DNA of 47,775 nt from Acetivibrio mesophilus (GCF_004102745.1 NZ_RLII01000026.1:1-47775); one strand, 5' to 3'; positions 18,625 through 27,090 are shown, counted from the stretch's first letter. A program made the numbers and translations. The notes: generated by a model not told the origin, from the letters alone.

Positions 18625-18793
18625 GGTGCAAGAAAAATGCTCCAGAAACTTGAGTTCCGCTAGTCTAGAGCCTGTAAATACTCCTCGGGGTCGAGCAAAA
18701 CTCGCTTCGCTCAGACAATGCTCTCCCTTTCCTCGTCGTATTAACAGGCTCTACGACTTGCTCCACAATGTTTCTTACGCATTTTTCTTCACC
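18625..18793. repeat. Long imperfect inverted-repeat element between cobA-hemD and hemB
   Basis: The two arms, about 80 bp each, are imperfect reverse complements. The best segments are TAGAGCCTGTAAATAC (18666-18681) with GTATTAACAGGCTCTA (18738-18753), and AAGAAAAATGC (18630-18640) with GCATTTTTCTT (18779-18789). The whole interval could fold as one long hairpin. It holds no gene and breaks an otherwise tightly packed cluster, which suggests a MITE-like insertion. An attenuator or processing element is the alternative. Confidence 0.6.
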
Positions 18794-18807
18794 TCCGTTT
18801 AGCAGGT

Positions 18808-20289
18808 TTATTTAGCACAATATATTTCTACAATTTTTTCAACCATTGAAGAAACTGTTGCGATATCGGAAATAATTGTGTTCATTCCATAAGCCCTTGC
18901 AGCTTTGGCTGTCTGTTCACCAATGCATATTGCATTGATTTTTGAATAATCTATGGTATTTTCAAAGGAATCCGTAAATCCCTTTACACAGCTTTCGCTT
19001 GTAAAAGTAATATAATTGAAATTGTTTATGTCGATTGTATCATTTTTTATGTATCTAGTTGCATAAGCAGGGACATCGGTATAAGATATATTACTCTTTT
19101 CAAAAATGTCTACAAGCTCCTTCGCTCCGTTTTTTGCCCTGAAAACAATCACTTTATCTTTTGAGGTTATTTTACCGCTATCTAAAAGCTCCTGTGCCAA
19201 ATGTTTGCCGTCAAATTTACTGGGAACAAAGTCAGCACGTATTCCATGCTTCAACAACTCTTCGGCAGTCTGTGAGCCTACTGCTGCAATTTTTTTATTA
19301 TACAAGTGCCTGCTGTCAAGATCCGCTTCGTTCAGCTTTTTAAAAAATATTTGCACACCCAAGCTGCTTGTAAAAATTACCCAACTGTACTCTTTTATAT
19401 CGATATCAAAGTCCAATGGCTCGGTATCTATGCATGAATACTCAATTACATACGCCCCAAGTCTGCTTAGCTGGCCAACCAGTTTCTCCGATGTTTTCTT
19501 AGGGCCTGTTACCAGCACATTACAGCCGTAAAGAGGCAATTTGGAAAACCAATCAAGCTTTTCCGAAAGAGCACATACCTTTCCGACTATGATTATTGCC
19601 GGAGACTTAACCTGATTTTCCGCAATAACTTTTGAAATGTCGCAAAGTTTTGAGATAAACTTTCTTTGATTTGGCCTTGTTCCGTTTTCCACCACTGCCG
19701 CATCCATATCGGGATTCATGCCGGCTTCTATCAGCCCTTCTGCTATTTTGTAAAATGACGCCACCGACATCATAAAGATAAGCGTTCCCTTTAGCTTCAC
19801 CAGGGAATCATAGTCAATCTCTAGGCTTCCGCCGTCTTTTGAATGCCCGGTTATAATATGCAGTGACGAGCAAAAGTCTCTATGGGTAACAGGGATACCT
19901 GCATACGCTGCTACGGCTATTGCTGAAGTAATGCCGGGTACCACCTCAAAAGATATGTCACTTTCATATAGGAACTCAAGCTCCTCCCCTCCTCTCCCAA
20001 ATACAAAGGGGTCACCGCCTTTTAGCCTGACAACATTTTTACCTTCTAATGCTTTGCTCATGAGGATTTTGTTTATTTCATGCTGGGGAACCGGATGACT
20101 CCCTGCATTCTTTCCAACATTAATTTTTTCTATATCGTCGGGAATTTTTGAGAGTATACTGTCACTTATAAGCCGATCATAAACAATGACATCTGCTCTT
20201 TTTATAACGTCAAATGCCTTAACTGTCAGAAGTTCCTCATTTCCCGGTCCTGCTCCCACCAAGTAAACCTTTCCTTTGCCCTCAGCCAT
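18808..20289 (-). CDS. cobA-hemD: Uroporphyrinogen-III C-methyltransferase / uroporphyrinogen-III synthase fusion
   Basis: A 493-residue two-domain protein. Residues ~1-245 are a SUMT methyltransferase (VYLVGAGPGNEELLTVKA near the start, then RLKGGDPFVFGRGGEE and VVPGITSA), which makes precorrin-2 using SAM. Residues ~250-493 are uroporphyrinogen-III synthase (HemD), weakly conserved as usual. The fusion is common in Clostridia and channels hydroxymethylbilane towards siroheme. Its start overlaps the hemC stop by one base. Confidence 0.95.
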   Translation of the reverse strand: MAEGKGKVYLVGAGPGNEELLTVKAFDVIKRADVIVYDRLISDSILSKIPDDIEKINVGKNAGSHPVPQHEINKILMSKALEGKNVVRLKGGDPFVFGRGGEELEFLYESDISFEVVPGITSAIAVAAYAGIPVTHRDFCSSLHIITGHSKDGGSLEIDYDSLVKLKGTLIFMMSVASFYKIAEGLIEAGMNPDMDAAVVENGTRPNQRKFISKLCDISKVIAENQVKSPAIIIVGKVCALSEKLDWFSKLPLYGCNVLVTGPKKTSEKLVGQLSRLGAYVIEYSCIDTEPLDFDIDIKEYSWVIFTSSLGVQIFFKKLNEADLDSRHLYNKKIAAVGSQTAEELLKHGIRADFVPSKFDGKHLAQELLDSGKITSKDKVIVFRAKNGAKELVDIFEKSNISYTDVPAYATRYIKNDTIDINNFNYITFTSESCVKGFTDSFENTIDYSKINAICIGEQTAKAARAYGMNTIISDIATVSSMVEKIVEIYCAK

Positions 20290-21167
20290 TATGTATCCAT
20301 CCCCTTCAGCATTTCCATCGCCAAATTATATCCCAATTCTTCCCCTTGATTTCTGTTCCCTGCTTTTGTCAATTTATATATCCTATTGCTTTTATCAACA
20401 TGAAATCCTGTAAGAATTATTTTATCCTCTTGTATTACTCCAAAAGCTGCAGCTGGAGAGCTGCATCCACCGTTCAATGCCTTTATAAAGCTTCTTTCTG
20501 CCACTGATATATCCCATGAGTCCTTGTCATGAAAATTTGCCAAAAACGATACATCAAAACCCTTCCGTGCTTGTACCGCTATAATCCCCTGACATGCTGC
20601 CGGAACAATTTCATCCGTACTGAACACGCGCCAAATTCTATCTTCAAGTCCCAATCTCTTAAGTCCTGCATACGCCAAGGCTATGGCTGAATATTCCCCA
20701 CTATCCAACTTTTCAAGGCGTGTTAAAACATTTCCTCTTATTGGCTGGATTGTAGAGTTTGGATAAATTTTCTCTATCTGAATTTTCCTTCTTAAGCTTG
20801 AGCAACCAATGGGCCTACTAAAGTCAATCTCATTCACCCCTTTGGGCAACACAAGTACATCCCTAGGATCTTCTCTTTTTGAAACTGCCGCAATGGGCAA
20901 GCGGTCATCTATATCCATGGGCATGTCCTTAAAGCTGTGGACAGTGATATCCACCTTTTCATCTAACAAAGCACGGTCGAGTTCTTTTACAAACAGACCT
21001 TTACCGCCAATCTTGTCAAGGGTTTTATCAAGAATTATATCCCCTGTTGTTTTCATTGTTATAAGCTCGATTTCAATATCGGGGCTGTATTTTTTTATAG
21101 AATCTATCACTATTTGCGATTGCCTGACAGCAAGCCTACTCTCACGACTGCCTACTCTAATCTTCAT
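20289..21167 (-). CDS. hemC: Hydroxymethylbilane synthase (porphobilinogen deaminase)
   Basis: A 292-residue enzyme that polymerises four porphobilinogens. It has the N-terminal block KIRVGSRESRLAVRQSQIV and the dipyrromethane cofactor Cys in ALNGGCSSPAAAFG. It overlaps the upstream precorrin-2 dehydrogenase gene by 11 bp and its stop overlaps the cobA-hemD start, so the cluster is translated as a compact operon. Confidence 0.97.
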   Translation of the reverse strand: MKIRVGSRESRLAVRQSQIVIDSIKKYSPDIEIELITMKTTGDIILDKTLDKIGGKGLFVKELDRALLDEKVDITVHSFKDMPMDIDDRLPIAAVSKREDPRDVLVLPKGVNEIDFSRPIGCSSLRRKIQIEKIYPNSTIQPIRGNVLTRLEKLDSGEYSAIALAYAGLKRLGLEDRIWRVFSTDEIVPAACQGIIAVQARKGFDVSFLANFHDKDSWDISVAERSFIKALNGGCSSPAAAFGVIQEDKIILTGFHVDKSNRIYKLTKAGNRNQGEELGYNLAMEMLKGMDT

Positions 21168-21615
21168 GATTTAATACCTTCCTTACGGTATTTGATATGT
21201 CTTTCACCATCTTATGAGATTTACCACCGCTGGTAACACCAATAACAACTTCATCTTTTGTGATGACCGCAGGAAAATAAAAATTGCATTCTTCTTTCAC
21301 ATCGGCCACACTCACATATGCCCCCAATTCTTTTGCCCGCTCACCTGCGTATTTGTTTACTTCTCTTTTGTCTGTAGCTGCAACAACAAGAAATTTATCG
21401 ACCAAATCCTCCTCTAAAAACTCTCGCTGAATATATGTAATGAGCCCATCCTCTGCAAATTGCCGAATCTTCTTTGTTATCTTCGGCGCTACAACTGTTA
21501 TATCAAATTCAAAGTTAAGGAGCGTTGATATCCTCCTTGCAGCAATGTTTCCACCGCCAATTACCAGCGCCTTTTTACCCTTTGAAGAAATAAATAACGG
21601 AAAATATTCTTTCAT
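21157..21615 (-). CDS. Precorrin-2 dehydrogenase (possibly also sirohydrochlorin ferrochelatase)
   Basis: 152 residues with an N-terminal NAD-binding fold (ALVIGGGNIAARRISTLL) matching the SirC/Met8/CysG-B family, which oxidises precorrin-2 to sirohydrochlorin. It is shorter than Met8p, and the C-terminal region is reduced, so iron insertion by this protein is uncertain. It starts inside the hemA stop (ATGA overlap). With CobA it commits the pathway to siroheme, the cofactor of the sulfite reductase encoded further downstream. Confidence 0.9.
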   Translation of the reverse strand: MKEYFPLFISSKGKKALVIGGGNIAARRISTLLNFEFDITVVAPKITKKIRQFAEDGLITYIQREFLEEDLVDKFLVVAATDKREVNKYAGERAKELGAYVSVADVKEECNFYFPAVITKDEVVIGVTSGGKSHKMVKDISNTVRKVLNHED

Positions 21616-22607
21616 GTTGAAACCAGCCTTTTTCTAAATTCGTGCCATCTATAGTAATCAAAAATATACTTTCCTATAATTTCATTTACTCGGGCCAACT
21701 GCTCTGCATGATTTTTATTTACTTCATCCGCATAAATGCTGTCAACATCATATAACTCTACATTGTCTAAAGTTTTGATATTAGGATCAATATCCCGTGG
21801 AACTGCAAGATCAATAAACAAATTAGGATAACTCATCTTGTGAATCTCATCTATTTCTAAAGTATAGTGTGGACTTAGAGTAGCACTAATTACAACATCA
21901 CAATCTTGGAGCTTTTTATATCGCTGGCCGTACTCTATGGTTTTTGCCCCTACAGGTATTATATTGCTGCCATGGTGATAGCGCCTTAAGGTTATAGTGG
22001 TGTCATACCCGTTTTCTATCAATATTGACGACATAAGCCTGCCAATTTCGCCATTTCCAATTACCAGAATTTTTTGAATATTATCCTTGCTTTTAATAAT
22101 CTTTAAAGCACTATAGGCTATAGAACTCTCTGTACTACTGAGCTTTAATATGGATTTTACTTTTTTGGCAGAGGTTATGGCTATCCTGAACATTACTTCA
22201 AGGGCGCTGTCACTGGCATTCATTTCTCTTGCCAATTCAATGGCGTTTTTAACCTGGGTAATGATTTGGTCCTCTCCCCATATTTGAGACTTCACTCCAC
22301 AGGCAAGCTCACATAAATGCCTGATAACCTCATCCCCTGTTCTTAACGTATGTAAATCACTATACTCTTCATAATCGAAATTAACAGCATCGCATAATAG
22401 CTCAAAGGGATTTATATAAAAGCCATCCTCACACGAAAGATATAGTTCTGTCCTGTTACAAGTTGAAATAATCACCGCGCCAAAAATATTTTCATTTTTT
22501 AATAACTCATTATATATAACTTGTAAAGTGGATTTTGTAAATGAAAAGTTTTCTCTAATATCAATTGACGCCAAGGTATAATCAATCCCAGCCATGATTA
22601 CGTTCAA
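21612..22607 (-). CDS. hemA: Glutamyl-tRNA reductase
   Basis: A 331-residue first enzyme of the C5 pathway. It has the catalytic Cys motif STCNRTELY, the block GEDQIITQVKNA and a Rossmann segment ILVIGNGEIGRLM. The protein is shorter than the ~420-residue family, with a reduced C-terminal dimerisation helix, as in several Clostridia. Start: TTG at 22607, six bases after GGGGTG, gives MNVIMAGIDYTLASIDIRE, which aligns with the usual N-terminus. A GTG at 22616 and an ATG at 22595 are alternatives. Confidence 0.93.
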   Translation of the reverse strand: MNVIMAGIDYTLASIDIRENFSFTKSTLQVIYNELLKNENIFGAVIISTCNRTELYLSCEDGFYINPFELLCDAVNFDYEEYSDLHTLRTGDEVIRHLCELACGVKSQIWGEDQIITQVKNAIELAREMNASDSALEVMFRIAITSAKKVKSILKLSSTESSIAYSALKIIKSKDNIQKILVIGNGEIGRLMSSILIENGYDTTITLRRYHHGSNIIPVGAKTIEYGQRYKKLQDCDVVISATLSPHYTLEIDEIHKMSYPNLFIDLAVPRDIDPNIKTLDNVELYDVDSIYADEVNKNHAEQLARVNEIIGKYIFDYYRWHEFRKRLVST

Positions 22608-22693
22608 AATCCACACCCCACATTCTCTCTTTACTGGAAATACTACATCATTATATCATTGTTCCTATATGTTTACTTGGATTTTGTATGTAA

Positions 22694-22723
22694 ATTATAT
22701 TATTAATTAGAAACCCCTGTCAA
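22694..22723 (-). promoter_or_regulatory. Sigma-A-type promoter of the hem operon, with dyad over the -35
   Basis: TTGACA (22718-22723) and TATAAT (22694-22699) on the minus strand are separated by 18 bp. The 12-bp inverted repeat CCTGTCAACAGG (22716-22727) covers the -35 box, a plausible repressor site. Confidence 0.65.
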
Positions 22724-22837
22724 CAGGTTTAATAAATATATAAATACTCAAGTCAATAATTGCACAATTTCCTATGTTAATACGAAAGCTTATTTACTAT
22801 TTAAGGCATAAGAAAATGCTATAAACTATTTTTAGCG

Positions 22838-23281
22838 TTAAATATAATACATTACAGAGGGATTTTCTTTTAATTTCTGATATTCGTGCAACAGATCCTC
22901 AAGAGAAATATTGTCAACAACTTGATCAATACTCTCATTAATTTTATTCCAGACAAATTCGTTTATACACTTTTCTTCTCTATTGACTTTATTATCCCGG
23001 TTATCTATGTCAACAACATTGAGGTTCCCTTCCAACGTGCGTAAAATTTGGCCAACAGTTATGTTAGAAGGATCGTCTGCAAGAATATATCCTCCTTGTG
23101 CACCCTTTATGCTTTTTACTATTGCAGCCTTTCTCAATATTGAAAAGACTTGCTCCAGATATGACTCTGAGATATTCTGCCTTTCAGCAATGCTCTTTAC
23201 ATTTACTATATCTCCTCTTGAATTAATTGCAATATCCAGCATCGCCCGTAACCCATACCGACCTTTTGTTGACATCTTCAT
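22838..23281 (-). CDS. Rrf2-family transcriptional regulator, CymR-like
   Basis: A 147-residue winged-helix regulator. MSTKGRYGLRAMLDIA and ISESYLEQVFSILRKAAIVKSIKGAQGGYIL are the Rrf2 DNA-binding core. The three-Cys iron-sulfur cluster of IscR/NsrR is absent (one Cys only), so it resembles CymR, the cysteine-metabolism repressor that works with CysK. Its position at the head of the siroheme and sulfate genes fits. It has its own promoter with a palindrome just downstream, which suggests autoregulation. Regulation of the sulfur island is inferred from position. Confidence 0.88.
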   Translation of the reverse strand: MKMSTKGRYGLRAMLDIAINSRGDIVNVKSIAERQNISESYLEQVFSILRKAAIVKSIKGAQGGYILADDPSNITVGQILRTLEGNLNVVDIDNRDNKVNREEKCINEFVWNKINESIDQVVDNISLEDLLHEYQKLKENPSVMYYI

Positions 23282-23320
23282 AAATAAGCACCGCCTCCAT
23301 ATATAAGTAAACCTATAGTT

Positions 23321-23364
23321 TTAGTTAGCTAATTAATAATATAATATTTTATAAAATTTGTCAA
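23321..23364 (-). promoter_or_regulatory. Promoter and palindromic operator candidate of the Rrf2 gene
   Basis: TTGACA (23359-23364), a 17-bp spacer and TATTAT (23336-23341) form a good promoter. Directly downstream lies the near-palindrome TTAGTTAGCTAATTAA (23321-23336; one asymmetric base pair), touching the -10 box. This arrangement is typical of autorepression. Confidence 0.6.
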
Positions 23365-23464
23365 TAAGGTCTTTTATAATAAGGATTGATAAAGGTGAGT
23401 ACATCTCAATAATAGGCCCACGCAAAGATTTTAGCAGCATAAGCTAACCAAAGTTAAAATCCAA

Positions 23465-23529
23465 TATAAAACAGCACATTTAAGGATGTTACGTGAATAC
23501 AACCCACTTAAATTGTGCCGTTTTATATA
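23465..23529. terminator. Long hairpin with A/T flanks, possible bidirectional terminator
   Basis: The arms TATAAAACAGCACATTTAAG and CTTAAATTGTGCCGTTTTATA are reverse complements apart from one mismatch and one bulge, with a loop of about 22 nt. The A-run on one side and T-run on the other would work on both strands. It sits about 240 bp downstream of the DUF2721 gene and upstream of the Rrf2 gene. Confidence 0.45.
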
Positions 23530-23769
23530 ACACTAATTCTTTTCAACCGGCAATTCCTTCCGATTGTAAGAATATTATTTAAATTATACTATAGCATTAA
23601 ATTGGAAAGTCAAAATAAAAAAGAGTGAATTTCTGTGGAAGCTTTATAAATATATTAAGACTTGGAAAATAGAATATTTATCCCTCTAAATGGCTGTTTT
23701 AATGTATTAATACTTTTTCACTTAGGAAATAAATAAGAAATAATGTTTGCAGCAGTCCCCCGGTTCATA
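23530..23769. other. Intergenic region without a recognised gene
   Basis: Very AT-rich. I see no start codon with a ribosome site leading into a plausible protein, and no RNA gene. Confidence 0.5.
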
Positions 23770-24156
23770 CTATTTAAAATCTTCTATCTGAATATTTATA
23801 GCATTAATGGAGATTTGCAATTCATATACCAACAATCCCAATGAAATCAACAAAAGCACTAGACTAATACCAAAAACAACATCTGCCAAAAACATAAATT
23901 CAAAAAAGATCAAGAACATGCATGCAACACAGAAGAAAAAACTCAAAGCGCCAAATATCTGCATATTTTTGATAATCACAATCCTTCTTTTTAAATTATA
24001 CAACTGCCCTTTTGTGACTTCATCAGGGTTTTCTTTATATTTAGCATACAGATCGCGGATTAATTGAGCCAACACAATGAAGCGATTTGTATATGCAAGC
24101 ATTAATAAGGAAATAGCTGGAAATAGCAATGCTGGTGTTGTAAGTGTAAGTTCCAT
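23770..24156 (-). CDS. DUF2721 family membrane protein
   Basis: A 128-residue protein with three hydrophobic segments (about 5-30, 65-88 and 92-112) and a charged cytoplasmic stretch between the first two. The start MELTLTTPALLFPAISLLMLAYTNRF is the conserved beginning of DUF2721 proteins. The function of the family is unknown. It stands alone between the Rrf2 and rsgI genes, all in the same direction. Confidence 0.8.
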   Translation of the reverse strand: MELTLTTPALLFPAISLLMLAYTNRFIVLAQLIRDLYAKYKENPDEVTKGQLYNLKRRIVIIKNMQIFGALSFFFCVACMFLIFFEFMFLADVVFGISLVLLLISLGLLVYELQISINAINIQIEDFK

Positions 24157-24216
24157 ATAATCATTCCTTTCAAAATTTATATATGATATATATCCAAATT
24201 AACAGTGTATAAACAT

Positions 24217-24237
24217 GGTATATGGTATATGGTATAT
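24217..24237. repeat. Three tandem copies of GGTATAT
   Basis: A perfect 7-bp unit is repeated three times between the DUF2721 and rsgI genes, next to a hairpin. It may vary in copy number. Confidence 0.7.
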
Positions 24238-24240
24238 GTT

Positions 24241-24290
24241 ATTGCCAGTTTTATTAAGCTTTCTAGATAAACTTAAATAAGACTGGCAAT
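24241..24290. terminator. Hairpin downstream of rsgI
   Basis: ATTGCCAGTTTTATTAAG and CTTAAATAAGACTGGCAAT are near-perfect reverse complements around a 13-nt loop. No clear T-run follows on the minus strand, so termination after rsgI is likely but not certain. It could also protect the mRNA 3' end. Confidence 0.5.
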
Positions 24291-24313
24291 AGTTATTTGA
24301 ACTCATATTTTCT

Positions 24314-25879
24314 TTATTGTTTTTTTCTATTCATATTGTCTTTTCCCGGATGATAAGGCTTGTCCGGTTTATTCTCTTTTTGTTTATCTTTAGCTTCTTT
24401 CTCTTTACTTTCCTCATATATCCTTTTCATCTCTTCCGTCTTTTTAATCCATTCATCATACTGCTTTTTCTGTTCTTCAGCTATTTTTTTAGCCCATTCG
24501 TCATACTGTTTTTTCTGCTCTTCCCCCATCTTCTCAATCCATTCATTATACTGCTTTTTCTGCTCTTCCCCTATCTTTTCAGTCCATTCATTATGCGGTT
24601 TTTTCTGATCTTCCCCTATCTTTTCAGTCCATTCATTATGTGGTTTTTTCTGCTCTTCATCTACTTTTTCCTTTGGCTTTTCCCAATACGGGTTCGAATT
24701 TGGGGCCCAGTAAGGGTTGCAATTGGGATTCCAATACGGATTGTATTGAAAGTACTTATCCTTATTATTGGTGTCCTTGTTATCTTGATTATTGGGTTTA
24801 TCATTATTATTAGTATTATTTTTAATATCTTTGTTGTCCTTATTGATGTCATTATTAATTTTTGTGTTGCTATTGGCTTTACCGTCCTTGTTATCCTTAT
24901 TGACATCATTGTTAGTTTTAGTATTGCTATTGGCTTTATTGTCCGTATTATCCTTATTGATGTCATTATTAATTTTAGTATTGCTATTGGCTTTATCCGG
25001 TTTATTGTCTCTAGCTGGGCTGATGCTATTCTTTTCCCCAACACTAATTTCTGCATCAGGTTTTTTAGTAGGTAAAGGTTCTATAGTCGGTTCACTGTTT
25101 ACCTTATCTTTGTTGTTATCTTTATTGATATCCTTCAGGTTATTCTCTTCTTTGACCTTCTTTCTGTCCTTAATGGACTTCATAATTTCCTTCACAGGCT
25201 TATCCTTGTACTCGTCAGTAGTTGCCTCGGGATTGACCTCCTTAAGCTTATCAATAAGAACCAATTTGCCGGGGGATACTCCCAATTCCTTAGCCTCCTC
25301 CCGTCTCTCCAACACTACATTCTCAACAATTACCTCCGAAACTACTTTATCATTAGTAAGAGCCTTATTTGCTGTATCTCCTACTTCTTCTTTTATCTTA
25401 AGAACCTTCTCATAATTCTTTCCTGCAACTGTAAGCATGACTGCGTTTTCATCATCGCTTGTAAGAAAACCTTGTGCCACTGCACTGTCAATAATTTTTT
25501 TTACACCTTCGTCCAATCGGGAATTCTTATATGAATCTTCAATCAGCTTCTCGCCTTCAGGATTTAGTGCTTTTACATCAATAATCCTGTTATACATATT
25601 AAGGACAATTTCCAAACTGGGATTTATATCGACATTCACATAGCAGTAAGGCGTATTGTAGCTATACGCGGCAAAAGAAATACTTGAAACAAGTAATAGG
25701 ACAGCTGCCACAGACATTATTTTTAATAACGTTTTATTGCTAAATCTACTCACCTTACTTGGTACATCAATTTCATAGCCGACAGTATGCTCTACTGTCT
25801 TCTCAATCTTAATAAATCGGCCGCGTTTATCAAGAGCAACAGCATAATCGCCTTCTATATCTACTATAATTGCCTTCAT
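24314..25879 (-). CDS. RsgI-like anti-sigma factor with a repetitive extracellular region
   Basis: A membrane anti-sigma factor for the adjacent SigI. Residues 1-50 form the cytoplasmic RsgI N-domain (MKAIIVDIEGDYAVALDKRG), 53-73 a transmembrane helix, and ~75-245 the conserved RsgI ectodomain (YVNVDINPSLEIVLN). Then comes an Asn/Lys/Asp linker with three ~20-residue repeats (~298-352), three NPYW motifs (381-400) and five 15-residue repeats of the type EEQKKQYDEWIKK (409-482), each with one Trp. In cellulolytic clostridia RsgI proteins usually end in carbohydrate-binding or hydrolase domains that sense polysaccharide. None is recognisable here. The ATG at 25879 is seven bases from GGAGG; one three bases upstream is also possible. 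Confidence 0.9.
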   Translation of the reverse strand: MKAIIVDIEGDYAVALDKRGRFIKIEKTVEHTVGYEIDVPSKVSRFSNKTLLKIMSVAAVLLLVSSISFAAYSYNTPYCYVNVDINPSLEIVLNMYNRIIDVKALNPEGEKLIEDSYKNSRLDEGVKKIIDSAVAQGFLTSDDENAVMLTVAGKNYEKVLKIKEEVGDTANKALTNDKVVSEVIVENVVLERREEAKELGVSPGKLVLIDKLKEVNPEATTDEYKDKPVKEIMKSIKDRKKVKEENNLKDINKDNNKDKVNSEPTIEPLPTKKPDAEISVGEKNSISPARDNKPDKANSNTKINNDINKDNTDNKANSNTKTNNDVNKDNKDGKANSNTKINNDINKDNKDIKNNTNNNDKPNNQDNKDTNNKDKYFQYNPYWNPNCNPYWAPNSNPYWEKPKEKVDEEQKKPHNEWTEKIGEDQKKPHNEWTEKIGEEQKKQYNEWIEKMGEEQKKQYDEWAKKIAEEQKKQYDEWIKKTEEMKRIYEESKEKEAKDKQKENKPDKPYHPGKDNMNRKKQ

Positions 25880-25881
25880 CA

Positions 25882-26586
25882 TTACACCTCCCAGTTTACG
25901 TAATCCTTAATAAACTCGTAATCTCCAGTACATATTATAACTACTGCTATAATATATTTTCGAGCTCTTTCAATCGTTTTCCGAGGTATTTTCAGGTTCT
26001 GTTCTATCTCTGCAATAGGTATATATTTCTTTTGCTTTATTTTCTCAATAATATTCTGTCTTGACAAAAGAAATCTTATTATATCGGAATAAATCCTCTT
26101 GGTCTTTTTATGCTTGGGAGATATGTTAACCAGCTCAAAAAAGGATATTCCCCACTCTTCAAGCTCCCTTTTCAATTGTTGGAGTTCTAGCCTTCTATAT
26201 TCACTGGCCTCCTCTTTTGAGTACTCTTCCATGGACATAGCAATACTAAGGTCAGTCTCCTCTTCCTCTTCATCCGAGTACCCATTTATATTAATAACCG
26301 TATTGTACTTTTTTTCTTTTCTTTGATAGTCTATAATTCTTCTTCTAATAACATTCTGGGAAAAAGAAAGAAAATTGCCCTTTGCGCCGTCATAAGAACG
26401 AATAGCCTCTACAAAGGCCATTAACGCAATGCTCAACTCATCGTCCTGACCATAGGCAACATAACGCCCTACCACCTTCTGTGTACAGGCAGCTATAAAA
26501 GGTTTGTATTCCTCAACGAAAATATTTATCTCATCATCATCATTTTTAATTGACTCAACCCTCTGGTTTATAGTAACAGGGTACAT
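25882..26586 (-). CDS. sigI: RNA polymerase sigma factor SigI
   Basis: A 234-residue alternative sigma factor of the SigI family. A region-2-like block (FIAACTQKVVGRY, DELSIALMAFVEAIRSYD, FLSFSQNVIRRRIIDYQRKEK) is followed by an acidic spacer and a C-terminal SigI-C helix-turn-helix region (IPIAEIEQNLKIPRKTIERARKYI). In C. thermocellum-type bacteria SigI factors switch on cellulosome and polysaccharide-use genes when the paired RsgI senses substrate. The stop TAA overlaps the rsgI start region. The ATG at 26586 is chosen because GGAGG lies seven bases upstream. Confidence 0.93.
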   Translation of the reverse strand: MYPVTINQRVESIKNDDDEINIFVEEYKPFIAACTQKVVGRYVAYGQDDELSIALMAFVEAIRSYDGAKGNFLSFSQNVIRRRIIDYQRKEKKYNTVININGYSDEEEEETDLSIAMSMEEYSKEEASEYRRLELQQLKRELEEWGISFFELVNISPKHKKTKRIYSDIIRFLLSRQNIIEKIKQKKYIPIAEIEQNLKIPRKTIERARKYIIAVVIICTGDYEFIKDYVNWEV

Positions 26587-26779
26587 TTGGTTGCCTCCAA
26601 AAATGAACAGAATCATAAAGCATGCATAGCATAATTATATCAGCAAAGTTCGACATAAACAAATATACATTAGTCGGGTTTCTGCTGATACTATCCTATA
26701 ATGTTACTATATACCATATTAAAATGAAAATGAAGTAATTTTTTGTAAAAATATTAAATTTAACAGAAATGTAATTTTT

Positions 26780-27052
26780 CTACTCTATATTGAGCTCAAA
26801 TCTGTCGAACTTTACAGTCTCGACAAACTGATCCTTTGCGAAGAAGGTTTTTCGGTATCTGGCAAACTCAGAGGTATTCTTGCTAAGCCAGAGGGGAACA
26901 GGAATGTCCAAATCCCTGCAAATGCTAATCAGCCCCTCCTCAAGCAAATCCCTAAAGCTAGCTTCTTGATCATCTTTACTAAAAATAGACTCTTTTATTA
27001 TATATGTTCCCTTTATTAGTCTGCCAACAAGTACCAATATCCTCGTCCTCAT
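26780..27052 (-). CDS. Small conserved-looking protein of unknown function
   Basis: 90 residues with no membrane segment. It starts MRTRILVLVGRLIKGTY and ends with a compact block (VPLWLSKNTSEFARYRKTFF, then FDRFELNIE). The regular composition and clean frame suggest a real gene, and I believe related clostridial hypothetical proteins exist, but I cannot name a family. The ribosome site before the ATG is poor; a TTG at codon 6 has AGGACGAGG upstream and may be the true start. It lies 38 bp after cimA in the same direction and may be the last gene of the ilv unit. Confidence 0.65.
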   Translation of the reverse strand: MRTRILVLVGRLIKGTYIIKESIFSKDDQEASFRDLLEEGLISICRDLDIPVPLWLSKNTSEFARYRKTFFAKDQFVETVKFDRFELNIE

Positions 27053-27090
27053 TCTATTAGAATTTATCTATATTATCCAATATTCATCTA

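Noticed and set aside
22838-23281. The Rrf2 gene as an IscR-type iron-sulfur regulator
   Set aside because: Only one Cys is present, so the cluster-binding triad is missing.
24317-25415. Plus-strand hydrophobic frames (up to 252 residues) opposite rsgI
   Set aside because: They are the antisense of Lys/Asn/Glu-rich repeats, which yields Phe/Leu/Ile runs; no promoter or ribosome site supports them.
26617-26779. ACCC and CGAA elements upstream of sigI as an autoregulated SigI promoter
   Set aside because: Both motifs are present on the minus strand, but the 23-bp spacing is longer than I would expect for SigI promoters.
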